From the NCBI RefSeq assembly GCF_040869045.1, contig NC_090319.1:346436302-346500301 (forward strand): DNA of 64,000 bases. The letters are read 5' to 3'. This DNA comes from Eurosta solidaginis. Taxonomy: Eukaryota > Arthropoda > Insecta > Diptera > Tephritidae. Shown in pieces: positions 53,825 to 64,000 of this stretch. The notes under the pieces are model-generated. The model was not told the origin of the DNA, did not search any database, and saw only the letters and a list, made by a program, of their open reading frames with translations. Position 1 is the first letter of the stretch. Every line of letters starts with the position of its first letter. Made by a program: the position numbers and the translations under genes.

Positions 53825-55010
53825 CGTGGCAGGAGCTATGGCTCTAATCGGAAGGAAAGCTTTCTGGGATCAGCGCGCGTGGATTTGGGGCCTACTACGC
53901 GCAATCGGAATCATGATTAGAAATCAACTGCACCCATATCTAAATAAATAAATAATAAATGTAAGGCGCGATAACCTCCGAAAAATTTTAGGCCAAGCTT
54001 CCCTTTTGCGTCCTGCTCCTTTTAAATTTTCCTACAAATTGGCGAGACGGGACCTGAGTTTTCACTGAGAGCTTTTTATGGCAGAAATACACTCGAAGTG
54101 CTTGCCAAACACTGCCGAGGGACGACCCCGTTTAGAAAAATTTTCGTCTAATTGAAAAGATCTGTTTCTGAAATTTTGATGTTGCTCTTCTCAGGTCTTG
54201 AACCCAGGATCTTCGGTGTGGTAGGCGGAACACGCTACCATCATACCACGGCGGTGCACCCATATCTGCTGTCTAATTATACTGCTGAGGACCTCGTCGG
54301 GGTAGCTATCGACGAGAAGAGGAGAGAGTAGGCACTTATTATGGCATCCTGCTATGAGCCCCATACTGCCGAGTCACCGCCTGGGGAGTGCATGATGATA
54401 GTGGAAGAAGGAGATGCGCTAGCTAAAAAAGGGCGCATCCTTCGAAGCTTGCTCTGCAGATGTCCCAATTAGATTGGGCGATATTATGAGAAGGCGAGAG
54501 GTACACATGGTCGACAAAGCGCGAATAGCGTGAACCAGGCGCGGGGCTGTAAAGTGTCGGAGATCATGTGTAGGTCTTACAACCTTAGACTGAAAAAGTT
54601 ACTCTTATTATTAAACAGAAAGGACTCAGAAAGGCTTAACTATGACAAGTATTCTGACTGGACACTGCTTTCTGGCTTTATATGCAGTAAAATATGACTT
54701 TCTCAAATATAGCAGATGTAGGAAGTGCAGGTAGCGTGAGGAAACGATCGAAAACGTTTTCTGCTCGTACTCTGCGCTTTCCAGTCTAAAACTAAATAAA
54801 GCTATTAACAATGATATAGCTATCAGATCTAGAAGCAGCAATTGTCATAGTTCCTAGAAAGCTTCTAATATTTGCCAAGACGACGGAGTTACTTTATAAC
54901 ACAGGTCCTGGTTGTTGATAAAGTTTTTCTTTTTGGTCGTTAAACAAACTCCTGGTAAAACTATAAACTCATCCATTGACAGGCCAGTGCAACCTAGCCT
55001 AACTTATATT
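53825..55010 (+). pseudogene. I/R1-like LINE relic (+), with SINE insertion
   Basis: + strand fragments: EYEPH-like endonuclease piece 'MASCYEPHTAESPPGECM' (54340s), EEGDALAKKGRILRSLLCRCP, then LRLKKLLLLLNRKD and, at 54710-54800, RCRKC and ETIENVFCSYSALSSLKL. It ends with 'caacctagcctaact' at ~55005. The same C-terminal region occurs at 35758 (+) and 62020-63400 (-). It is split by the SINE at 53956-54256 and is internally deleted. Confidence 0.65.
53956..54256 (-). mobile_element. tRNA-derived SINE, - strand copy
   Basis: From 'gtaaggcgcgataacctcc' to 'catcataccacggcgg'. B-box on the reverse strand is GATCCTGGGTTCAAGAC, matching GGTTCAANNC. Inserted into the I-like LINE. Confidence 0.8.
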
Positions 55011-56551
55011 CATGAAAGTTTAAAAAACTACGAAAATTATGCTTCAATTACTCTTTACCCATAACAATCCAATTTCGTAATAACATTTTCCAAGCTTGAT
55101 CACCGCGTGACCGAATATAAGTTACAAAGGTAAATACAACAATTGTAGCGGAAATAAAGCGATTATTAACAATAATCCATGAGCTCAACAGCAAATCCAA
55201 TTTAAGAGGCCAATGCAATGAATTTATATGACAAAGCCGTTGATAAGTCACAGTAAATAAAGAGAGCCAAAGAGCGCATTTGCAATGAATGCTTAAACGC
55301 AGGCTTCTACTTTGATAGATAGCGCGTCTTATTTTAAAAGTATTTAAACTTTAAGCTGCGCTTTGCGTTATACAAACTGTGAGTACCAAGATCGCAACTA
55401 AACCATACACTGAACTCAGCTAACAAAAACAGTAGCTGCAGCAGCCAGTCAAACCGGTTAAAACTTTCGTAAAGCTACCAAACCAAAGAAAACAAGTAAA
55501 GGCGGCTAAGTTCGGGTGTAACCGAACATTATATACTCAGCGTGAGCTTCAATTGCACATTTCATTTCAGATAAATTACTTTTCTACATAATACGTGGCA
55601 CCGCCCGTTTAAAAAAACATGTCTCCCCATTTCGTCTTACAACAAAACTTGAAAAGTGAAATATTATTGATTCAAAACTATTTTTTGCTAAGTTCTAATC
55701 TACGCCCCTTTTAAACTTGTTTTATATCTAAGTTGCCGTGGTCTTTAACCCATCTCGTCCATTTTTTCTAGAAATATTTCCTAATATATGGAAAATCTGT
55801 GTGCCCAGTTTTAATACGATCCGTTACGTTTTGTTCGAGCTATGGCTCCCGAAAAATGGAAATTTGCTTAGTCATAAAAGGGGCGATGCCACGCCCATTT
55901 CTTTAAGTTTGAAGTTTTTCCCATTTATTGTTATAAATCCACTTCGGAAATGAAATACCATTGATATAAAGCTCTTTTTTGCAAAGATATAGCTTATTTT
56001 TTGCGTCCCCGACCCTTTTAAAAATCTTTTATATAAAAGTGGGCGTGGTCCTTATCCGATTTCGTTAATTTTTCTTAAAAGCATTCCTTGTAGTAAAGGC
56101 AACCTCTCTGCCGAATTTTGTTACGATAGGTTTAAAGCTTTTTGATTTATGATTAATAATATTGATTTTATCACAAGTGGGCGGCGCCACTCCCGTTTTC
56201 AAATTTGTTTTCAAATTTTTATCAAGAGTCTCAATATCAGTCCACATGTCAAATTTCAACATTCAAGGTGTATTATTTACTAAATAATCAGGTTTTTTGT
56301 GTTTTCCAAAATGTTGTATATAAAAAAGTGGGCGTGGTTATCATCCGATTTCGCTCATTTTCAATACCAATCTATTCTGGGTCTAGGTAAGCTCGTGCAC
56401 CAAATTTGGTGAAGATATCTCAATATTTACTCAAGTTAGCGTGTTAACGGGCAGACAGAGAGACGGACATGGCTCAATCAAATTCTTTTTCGATACTAAT
56501 GATTTTGATATATAGAAGTCTATATCTATCTCGATTCCTTTATACCTGTAC

Positions 56552-57473
56552 TTACTTACTTAATTAATTGGCGCTTAACCGTCTAAACGGTTATGGCCGT
56601 CCAACAAGGCGCGCCAGTCGCTCCTTCGCTCCGCCAACCGGCGCCAATTGGTCACACCAAGGGAGTTTAAATCGTTTTCCACCTGGTCCTTCCAACGGAG
56701 TGGGGCCGCCCTCTACCTCTGCTTCCATAGGCGGGTTCCGATAGAAACACTTTCTTGGCCGGAGCATCATCTTTCATTCGCATAACATGGCCTAGCCAGC
56801 GCAGCCGCTGCGTTTTAATTCGCTGGACTATGTTGATGTTTGCGTATAGCTCGTACAGCTCATCATTAAATCTTCTTCGGTACTCGCCATCGCCAACGCG
56901 TAGAGGTCCATAAATCTTTCGAAGAACTTTTTTCTCGAACACTCCCAAAGCCGCTTCATCTGCTGTTGTCATGGTCCATGCTTCTGCCCCATATAGCAGG
57001 ACGGATACGATAAGTGACTTGTAGAGTATGATTTTCGTTCGCAGAGAGGACTTTACTTTTCAATTGCCTACCTAGTCCAAAGTAGCATTTATTGGCAAGA
57101 TTGATTCTTCGCTAGATTTCAGTGCTGATGTTGTTGCTAGTGTTGATGCTGGTTCCCAAATAAACGAAGTCTTTTACTATTTCGAAATTATGGCTGCCAA
57201 CAGTAGCGTGGTTGCCAAGGCGCATATGCGCTGACTCTTTGCTCGATGACAGCAGGTACTTCGTTTTGTCCTCATTCACCATCAAACCCATCTTTACCGC
57301 TTCTTTTTCCAGCTTGGAGTAAGCAGAACTAACAGCGCGGGTGTTTAGGCCGATGATATCAATGTCATCAGCATATGCCAGTAATTGCACGCTTTTATAG
57401 TATATTGTTCCAGTGCGGTTAAGTTCTGCAGCTGGTATAATTTTCTCCAGCATCAAATTAAAGAATCGCACGA
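56552..57473 (-). mobile_element. 5'-truncated RTE LINE with 11-bp target duplication
   Basis: Direct repeat TATACCTGTAC at 56541-56551 and 57474-57484 brackets it. In element sense (reverse) it starts mid-RT and ends in AATTAATTAAGTAAGTAAG, the tandem-AAGT tail typical of RTE. It carries two coding relics and one intact target duplication, so it is younger than the Helentron-like copy it interrupts. Confidence 0.9.
56667..57473 (-). pseudogene. RTE reverse transcriptase, C-terminal part
   Basis: Frame 57112-57471: LMLEKIIPAAELNRTGTIYY, then VQLLAYADDIDIIGLNTRA, with the catalytic YADD, thumb region (VNEDKTKYLLSSSKE), NHATVGSHNFEIVKDFVYLG. A frame change follows, then 56667-56972: EKKVLRKIYGPLRVGDGEYR, RIKTQRLRWLGHVMRMKDD, GSRGRGRPHSVGRTRWKTI. 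Order and motifs are as in RTE/BovB-type RT. The N-terminal RT blocks are absent owing to 5' truncation; a lesion lies near 57000-57110. Confidence 0.88.
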
Positions 57474-57545
57474 TATACCTGTACAGTCAACCGTTATCCA
57501 ATCAAAGTTATAATACCCTTTGTACAAGTTCAACTGGGTATAAAA

Positions 57546-59160
57546 AAACCTTAAAGCGGACTCATCTAAGTGGTTGAGGTTAAGTACGAGAAGAAGCATG
57601 CCAGATCGTTAAGCAGTGGAATTGAGGGAATGATTATTAACTGATGGGTAGAAGAAAATTAAACACTGGGTTAGATGTTGCAAACATTAAAATTGCTATG
57701 TAGGTAGAAATTGTTGTTTTGTCATAAGAGACAAACTAACAAATATGTAGCTTGAAAAATTGTGCAAGTTGTTGTTGGCTATATTGAGCGCAAAGTGAAA
57801 AAGTGCAATCTAAGCTGACAACAACGACAGGCATCCAACAGAGCGCTATGATTGCCAACAGAAAAAGGGTTCACAGCAGAATGCAGAGTCCAAGCAATTC
57901 AACAGACAGTTCAAATGTAGCCATCGTTGTAAACAACAACAAATGCAATAAACCATTGCAAAACTTGTACAAACAATCAAAGCATTGCATTACCAAAGAT
58001 GGTCAACACCACACAGACAGCTCGATCGCAACCAAACAACCAACCAACGGCAATTGGTGCAGGAAACAGGCTTGGTCGAGTCTAAAAATATGTGTTTAGA
58101 GCACTTTATATTGAGTTTGCAAGAGTATCTTGTGGCTTGTGGCATGCGTTTGTTAGTATTTAGCTGCAAGATGCTCGCTCATTGCAAGATGTATTGTTGC
58201 ATCAATGTAGCGTTGATTTCATTGACGTTGCATTGTTATCGCTGCTGCTGCTGCTGTCATCGTCATTACAACGAAGTTTCTCAAGTTGTTATTGTTATTT
58301 ATACTTCCAGCAATTCAAGTGTTGCAAATGGCGCATCAATTGTTCTTTGTTGTTAAGTAATGCTTGTGTGCTGCTTACTATGTTGCAACTACGGGTTGTT
58401 GCAGCTTCTGCACGATAAAAGTACCGACACACACACACACATGAAGTGTAAGTAAATAACGCATTGTACTGCTCTCTGCTCATCATCATTGTCATTGCAT
58501 TAGGGTTTTTGTTTTTGCTGCTTTTGTGGTTTATGTGCGGTTTGTTTGTCTTATTTCTGGTCGAATGCCTGAATGTTGTTGCAATTTCATTAGTGTTTTT
58601 TGTACTGTGTTGATTTTGGTTGCATTGACGTTCTTTTCTCAAGCTCTTTGTTAAAGTTTCCGCATATCCACAAAATTTTCATCCGCATCTAAGTCTGACT
58701 AGTAATTTAGTTTATGCCATAAACTTGATCAGTAGACTTAATGGATTTGCTGGCTTATGCCTTTTATTGCGCTTTGTTGCATGCAACTACATATTAATCT
58801 TACCCGTTCTTTGGATGCTCAACGAATTTCTTTCTTCGCATTTTGGGCACGTATTGCAAGTGCTAAAATTTAACTAAAATATAATGCGGTTGAAAACTGA
58901 AAGCTTTATACGGAGCACGACGGTCTTTAGAAAAAAATGCGGGTTTTAGCAAGGGAAACCAAAACCGTTTCAACCACAAGAACTGGTTCCTATCGGTTTT
59001 TTTTTTTGGAAAGAAATAAAGCCTCTGGGAACCCACACATCTCCTGCTCGATGCAAATATGTATGTGCCATTCCCCGCTACTCCCATATAAAAATGATGG
59101 GGTGACGTTAGGTTAACGGGCATAAGGTCAATTGTCAATAATTTCAGTGACTTTATAAAC
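57546..59160. other. CAA/CTG-rich intergenic sequence
   Basis: Polyglutamine/asparagine-prone composition on both strands (e.g. forward 57803-58099 rich in N, Q, S, T). Could hold a regulatory or untranslated exon of a neighbouring gene but no splice frame supports coding. (CA)n at 58428-58440. Otherwise no repeats recognised. Confidence 0.4.
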
Positions 59161-59505
59161 TTGGCGGCCACCGTGGTGTGATGGTAGCGTGCTCCGCCTA
59201 TCACACCGTATGCCCTGGGTTCAACTCCCGGGCAAAGAAACATCAAAATTTTAGAAATAAGATTTTTCAATTAGAAGAAAATTTTTCTAAGCGGGGTCGC
59301 CCCTCGGCAGTGTCTGGCAAGCGCTCCGATTGTATTTCTGCCATGAAAAGCTCTCAGTGAAAACTCATCTGCCTTGCAGATGCCGTTCGGAGTCGGCATA
59401 AAACATGTAGGTCCCGTCCGGCCAATTTGTAGGGAAAAATCAAGAGGAGCACGACGCAAATTGGAAGAGAAGCTCGGCCTTAGATCTCTTCGGAGGTTAT
59501 CGCGC
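59161..59505 (+). mobile_element. tRNA-derived SINE, most complete copy
   Basis: Head GGCGGCCACCGTGGTGTGA with A-box zone (GATGGTAGCGTGCTCCG) and B-box GGTTCAACTCC (59219-59229), then a ~270-bp body ('ctaagcggggtcgcccc', 'tgccttgcagatgccgttcg', 'aggtcccgtccggcc') ending 'ggaggttatcgcgc'. RNA polymerase III would start at the head (established for tRNA-derived SINEs). No target duplication is visible because another fragment abuts its tail. Confidence 0.85.
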
Positions 59506-59545
59506 ACAGCCGAAGACAGTCGCGTCTTACTTGTTTTTTTTTTTT
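59506..59545. repeat. End fragment of the 39-40.5-kb element family
   Basis: 'acagccgaagacagtcgcg' and 'tcttacttgttttttttt' match the right end of 39034-40480. It may be part of the SINE's tail insertion history. Confidence 0.5.
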
Positions 59546-60310
59546 AATTCTGTCGGCTTATGTTATTTTCCTGTTGGGAGTAAATTAAATGAAATTAAAA
59601 CTCCAATAATTAATAATAAACAGCAACAGGAAAAAGTTAACATCCTCAAGCAAACCAATAACTACATATTTGCTAAATATGTACATATGTAAATATGCTT
59701 ATGACAAAGCGACAGACACCCATATAACATAAATACATAATTTAGTCAATTGAAATACTGAGCACAAAAATTTTTGTTTTTATAAAATATTTGTGGTAAC
59801 TGCCCACAGCCACTCCCACAATTGTTTGCATGCTATGTAATTTATAATTGTTTGTGTGTATGTATATATGTGTACGGTTAATCAAGTGTTTGTTGCCGGA
59901 ACATAAGTGTGTGGTTTGTTTGTGTGTAAACAATAATACAAATATATAAAGCAGAGATAAAATGAATAATAAAAATTTTAATTTAATTTTAAATTTGAAT
60001 TATGAGCTTATGAACAAAAATAAGCACACACTAACTAAAAACAAAAAGGAATAATACAAATCATAATGAACATCATAAAACAAGCGTAGTTGAGGTTTAC
60101 ACACATTTAATTTATGGGACATTTGCTATTGAATTTTAATGAATTTTATTTATGGATGTTCATCATTATTGTTTACGCATTTGAAATTAAAGCAAATAAA
60201 AAGAATGAGCCGATTAGTTGGGGAGTCTTTAGCGCCGTCTATTAAAAGGGGGACAGGCGCAGCCCAATATAAATTTGACTCTCAATTGCGCGTCTCGACG
60301 TTCCGATGCG
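59546..60310. other. Anonymous AT-rich sequence
   Basis: Short open frames and A/T-runs only; 'gtatatatgtgtacggtt' and similar microsatellite texture near 59855-59880. Nothing supported. Confidence 0.4.
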
Positions 60311-60945
60311 TTTTTAAACGGTTTTATTTAGCTTGAGTTGACAGGCCGGTCGTTGTGAACGAATCTTGTAATTAAAATTTAAGTAACTTCCCGATAAGCT
60401 ACAAGCTTGAAACTTGGAATATAGTTCAGAACCCGATGACAATGCAATAATAAGAAAAAAAATCGCCGCTAGGTAGCGCAAGGATCGAGATATTCGCAAA
60501 ATTCGCATTTGTGGTCCGATTTGGCTCATATTTGGAACAAATAATACATGCAAGAATAGAAATCGACCTGTGAAAAAAAATCGCCGCTAGGTGGCGCATG
60601 GATCGAGATATTCACAAAAATCGTGTTTGTGGTCCGATTTGATTTGGTCCATATTTGGAACACATAATACATACATGAATAGAAAGCGACCTATGATGCC
60701 CGATCTGGCTCATATTTGGAACAAGTATTGCATACAGTCCAGTAGAAGTGACATCAAAATATTTTGGAGTTGGAGGAGGGACAAGCATACGTGGCGCAGT
60801 CGAGTAAAGTCTTTGGAACGATTATGTATTGAGGACTTAGGTTGTTACAAATTGTCAGGAAAGAGTCCTTGTAATAATGAGTCACTAAATGAACTAAATG
60901 GAATGAGAAATAACAGGAAATTAAATAAAGACTAAAAACTTGAAA
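60310..60945. repeat. Repeat unit with 'cgccgctaggtggcgca' subrepeats
   Basis: Two to three imperfect ~130-base subrepeats (60461-60560, 60575-60670, 60690-60745) with 'gatcgagatattc' and 'ggtccgatttg..catatttggaac'. It begins and ends beside 'ttaaacggttttatt', the same block that starts the hairpin arms to its right, so both belong to one family. Confidence 0.55.
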
Positions 60946-60946
60946 A

Positions 60947-61380
60947 TAAAATAATTAAAAAAAAAATTTTAAGTTAAACGGTTTTATTGAAAACAATACT
61001 TACATGAAATAATAATAATACGAAAAGCTAGAAAATAATTAGGTAGGTCCTAGGTACTAGTCATCACACTCCTTATCAATCTAGGGCGTTGATCAGACAA
61101 TTAAATAAAAGCATTGGGCGCGTGAAATTTCTAAAAATGTGAGGCGTAGCATTACCTGATTAAGGTTCAGTTGGTTTTACTTATGACTATCAATAGAAAT
61201 ATGACGCGTCCAACGCTTTTATTTAATTGTCTGATCAACGCCCTAGATTGATAAGGAGTGTGATGACTAGTACCTAGGACCTACCTAATTATTTTCTAGC
61301 TTTTCGTATTATTATTATTTCATGTAAGTATTGTTTTCAATAAAACCGTTTAACTTAAAAATTTTTTTTTAATTATTTTA
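60947..61380. mobile_element. Near-perfect long hairpin (foldback unit)
   Basis: Left arm 60947-61125 and right arm 61197-61380 are reverse complements with only a few differences over ~180 bp ('gcattgggcgcgt' versus 'gcgttggacgcgt' is the main one) and a ~70-bp loop. The fresh similarity of arms points to recent formation or gene conversion. Its outer sequence (AAGTTAAACGGTTTTATTG) is shared with the adjacent unit at 60310. Confidence 0.85.
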
Positions 61381-61439
61381 TTGTTAATTATTATTAATCA
61401 TGCTATTATGATGAACCTCGAAATAAATTTATAAAAATG

Positions 61440-61745
61440 ATATGCAACTGGTTCTACCCAACAAACATTTAGGTTGGATACAGATTAGAGGATAATTACA
61501 TAACTAACCTGTTCTCAAATCAATTATGTTAAAGCACGACTAGAGAAACATTGGAGAAACATAGCTCTAACCAAAGGGGACCTTATTATGGTTCTCACAT
61601 CGAACTCTAATGTATTTTTCTAATGGTATCCTAATCTGAAATAGTTCTTTAACTATTTTATTGATTCGAGATTGTACTAGTTATCAAATGTGTCTGCAGA
61701 ATAATTCTCTAACGATGGATGCAGTGTTTGCTGGGTAGCAACATT
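61440..61745. repeat. Fragment related to the foldback arms
   Basis: Contains 'ttggatacagattagagg', 'actagttatcaaatg' and 'tgctgggtagcaacattgg', echoing motifs of the 41.4-42.0 kb and 48.2-48.8 kb arms. Low identity, so possibly a related family. Confidence 0.4.
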
Positions 61746-62019
61746 GGTTGAGCTTATTTTCGTGGGTGATTGCGACACCCCGCAAGTTTATCGCTTTTTC
61801 ATTTAAATAGCTAATGAATTTAATGTTCTGTCATTTGTTTTTTATCATACCCTCTTCACGTGAATAGCTAGAAATTCCAAACTCAATTAATTTCGTTTGT
61901 AGAGCTCGCTGGCATCTAGCAAATTTGACAGCGTGGGTTGTACCGACAATTTATGTACATGAGTATTTATATTAGGGTGGACAAAGGAAAATCGAAATTT
62001 ATTTGCTAAGCATAGCAGT
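61746..62019. other. Anonymous sequence
   Basis: No gene or repeat recognised. Confidence 0.4.
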
Positions 62020-63400
62020 AGTAAGGTAAGTTAGGTTAGGTTGTACTGTGAACATAGACTAAATGCGTTCGTAGTGCTACCAAAAGTTTGTGTAACGACC
62101 AAACTGCGGACCCTATCAGAAACCAGACCTACGTTATAAAATAACTTCGTTGTTGTTGTAGCTATAAGAAAACTCCCCGAAGGGCTTGGGTATTGTCATC
62201 GTTGTTGATGGTCCTTTGCCGCATGCAGATCCGGTACGTTTCGGTACCAAGCCCAACCATGTCGGGAACGATTTCTTATGACCACATGAGACTTTCCCAC
62301 CCCCTAGATCAATGACGAGTTCGGGGTCGCTAGAGCCTATTCTGTTAATGATACAGGATTCGCCACGGATATGTGAGTTACAATTGGGTTTGGAGGAGCT
62401 ATATGTTGCCTGAACGGGTTGCGCTACACAAGCCCTTGAATATATTTGGTATTTTTGTCGCCTCTTACGACAGGCATACCTACTGCGGGTATATTCTAAC
62501 CCTTTAACCCACTGGGGAGAAAAAATACAAGTCTGAAATTACAGAAGGGTTTAAGAAACTGATTGAAATTTTAGCCATCATATAAAATATAAAAAAACGT
62601 CGTCCTCTTTGCAAATACTATCAGCTTTCTAGGACTTATGCCACTTTTTGCTTCCAGATCTGACAGCTGTATTACTCCTAATAGCTGGAGTGTTGGCCTG
62701 GCACAAAACGTAACCGATCATTTCCTCCTCCAGCCCGCACTCCCTACATCTGTTAACACTGACCAAGCCTAACTTAAAGGCATGTGATGCCAGCAGTATC
62801 CAGTCAGAATACCCGCCATGAGTATACAGTCCTCTCTTTTAAATGAGAAGAGCAAATTTGTTAGTCTAAGGCTGAAAGACCTACACAAAAGCATCGACAC
62901 TTTACAGCCCCACGCTTTAACCCACGCATTTCCTGCTTGGTCGATGATGTGCACTTCTCACCTTCTCTTAATCTCGCCCAATCTAATTGGGACGTCTACG
63001 AATCAAGCTAAAAGGATGCGCCCGTCTATTCCCATATACCCTGGGACCCAGTATATATGTATGCTTCTCCGTGTCCCGTTTCTTTGCAAGGATTGCTTAC
63101 ACTCAAACACACTTTTAGATGCTGTGCTAGGCGAGATTATTGCCTAAGCTGCTGCTTGGATGTCAAGTTACGTTATTTTATTCCAGTGCTTCTACTGCTT
63201 TGGTTACGGCTCAAACTTCCGCTTTAAAAACGCTACAGTGATCTGGCAGCTTGTAGGATCTGTTTATTTCCGGATTAGCAGAGTATATCGCAGACCCTAC
63301 TACTTCCACTACTTTGGAACCATCGGTGTCCGCCCTTTGGGCACCATTGCGCCAACCAGCCACCTCTATTGTGGTTTTAAGAGCACCTGCGACGCACATA
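62020..63400 (-). pseudogene. I/R1-like LINE 3' part with RNase H (-)
   Basis: Reverse frames from upstream to downstream: RNase H block DTDGSKVVEVVGSAIYS and LPDHCSVFKAEV (63211-63399), later LRLTNLLFSFKREDCILMAG and ILTGYCWHH (62769-62954; family LLTGHC), and near 62600-62720 the end region matching 35758-36045. It ends in 'tacaacctaacctaactta' at ~62035. RNase H marks the I-superfamily of LINEs (established). A CAA-tailed repeat at 62152-62520 splits it. Stops and frameshifts present. Confidence 0.75.
62152..62520 (-). mobile_element. CAA-tailed SINE-like repeat, near-complete (-)
   Basis: Opens on + with TTGTTGTTGTAGC and closes 'taacccactgggg'. It lies in the I-like LINE's C-terminal region: flanks 'gttataaaataac' and 'ctgaaattacag...', so it postdates that LINE. 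Confidence 0.8.
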
Positions 63401-63774
63401 TATGGAATGGGGGAGCGGGGGAAAATAGAGCCCCAGACGACATAATCGAAACAAGATACGTTGTTCAGAATTTTGTGCTATTTATGAGCTCAATAGATCC
63501 AAATAGACAACTTTTAATGTTTTTTAAATCTTCAAAAGTGGGGGGTCGGGGGTGCAGCTGGACGCCCAGCTGCATATCCAAACATATTTACCTGGTGACA
63601 GGACTGGCGAGGGGGGGGGGGGGGGGGGGGAATGGGGGATTCCCCCGGACCCGGGGTTTCTGAGGGGGGCCCGTGATTTAGAGGTACTAAGAAATTTTTT
63701 TTTAATTCAGGAGTCTTTAGTTGTTCCATGTGCAATTTTTATGCCGAATTTCAAAAGCAACGAATATCTGCATT
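63401..63774. other. Anonymous sequence with a 20-base poly-G run
   Basis: Contains an uninterrupted G run around 63611-63630. Overlapping open frames here (Gly/Pro-rich) are produced by the low-complexity sequence and are not genes. Confidence 0.5.
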
Positions 63775-63870
63775 TCGTTTTAATATTATAGTGAAGTGTG
63801 AAAAATAATTAGAAGTAATTTTCCTGAAAATTGAAGAATAAATATTTCATTTGGCAGCTGGCTCAAAACC
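63775..63870 (+). repeat. Dispersed repeat copy (as 45610-45710)
   Basis: 'taatattatagtgaagtgtg', 'gtaattttcctgaaaat' and 'aatatttcatttggcag' match the same family, uninterrupted. Confidence 0.65.
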
Positions 63871-64000
63871 ATCCAGGTTCCATATCCGATTCGACTCTTG
63901 ATAACGGTTTTTTGCCTTCGAACAGTGAGGAAACACTAAAAACATCAAACAAAAATGTATGTTTCCATGAATCCGAAATCGTAAAGTTTCGTGGTGACAC

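Larger units (their letters stand above)
55491..57545 (+). mobile_element. Helentron/HINE-like repeat, subfamily B, copy 2, split by RTE
   Basis: Start AACAAGTAAAGGCGGC, hairpin, ATTATATACTCAGCGTGAGC, and body colinear with 49921-51066 up to 'ttcctttatacctgtac' (56551). The final 60 bases resume at 57474 ('tatacctgtacagtcaaccg') after the RTE insert and end 'gggtataaaa'. Microsatellite nearly lost (56452-56468). Confidence 0.8.

Noticed and set aside
59161..59240. Possible tRNA gene
   Set aside because: A/B boxes are present, but the same head recurs at five places with a fixed 270-bp body, which makes it a SINE.
63160..63791. Gly- and Pro-rich open frames over the poly-G run
   Set aside because: Produced by low-complexity DNA and by the antisense of the RNase H relic.

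Overview
This is a window of insect nuclear DNA, most likely from a higher fly of the tephritid fruit-fly type. It is AT-rich, has intron-split coding exons with GT..AG boundaries, and is filled with nested, decayed transposable elements. The organism call is an inference from the gene style, the Inr/DPE-type promoter and repeat families that resemble those of true fruit flies. No operons, tRNA or rRNA genes or CRISPR arrays were seen.

Host gene (about 1.2-16.1 kb, + strand). Seven exons (1228-1314, 1378-1528, 3184-3349, 7041-7184, 7267-7366, 13383-13526, 14998-15595) join in one frame with compatible splice phases. They encode the last ~463 residues of a long coiled-coil protein ending in an acidic tail. 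The C-terminal block resembles the FAM184 family, which is a tentative call. Upstream exons lie outside the window. The introns hold most of the first group of repeats. A second, weaker host signal is an Inr+DPE core promoter at 30746, followed by a possible ~1 kb non-coding first exon.

Mobile DNA, left to right. 4.9-11.7 kb: two copies of a ~1.7 kb Helentron-like repeat, the second inserted in an RTE LINE. 16.2-21.5 kb: a nearly complete CR1/Jockey-like LINE (17085-21175, -) with N-terminal PHD-like fingers, a 2A-like motif, endonuclease and reverse transcriptase, broken by one stop and one frameshift, and flanked by older pieces of the same family. 22.4-23.0 kb: a solo LTR with its target duplication. 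24.0-25.3 kb: a piggyBac transposase relic. 25.84-26.89 kb: a Helitron Pif1-type helicase relic. 27.27-27.61 kb: a MITE with 34-bp perfect ends. 29-36 kb: tRNA-derived SINEs, a second SINE-like family and minisatellites. 39.0-40.5 kb: an AT-rich tandem-unit element. 41.2-49.6 kb: a large foldback element with long inverted arms, holding a Transib (RAG1-related) transposon relic with its own ends. 49.9-57.5 kb: a second Helentron-like subfamily, one copy split by a 5'-truncated RTE LINE with an 11-bp target duplication. 59-64 kb: an intact SINE, a near-perfect long hairpin and an I/R1-like LINE end carrying RNase H.

No autonomous element here looks fully intact. The value of the window lies in its insertion-inside-insertion relationships, which give exact element borders and relative ages, and in a few motifs: the 2A-like peptide, the RAG1-like catalytic region, a hammerhead-like core, and a LINE/SINE shared tail.
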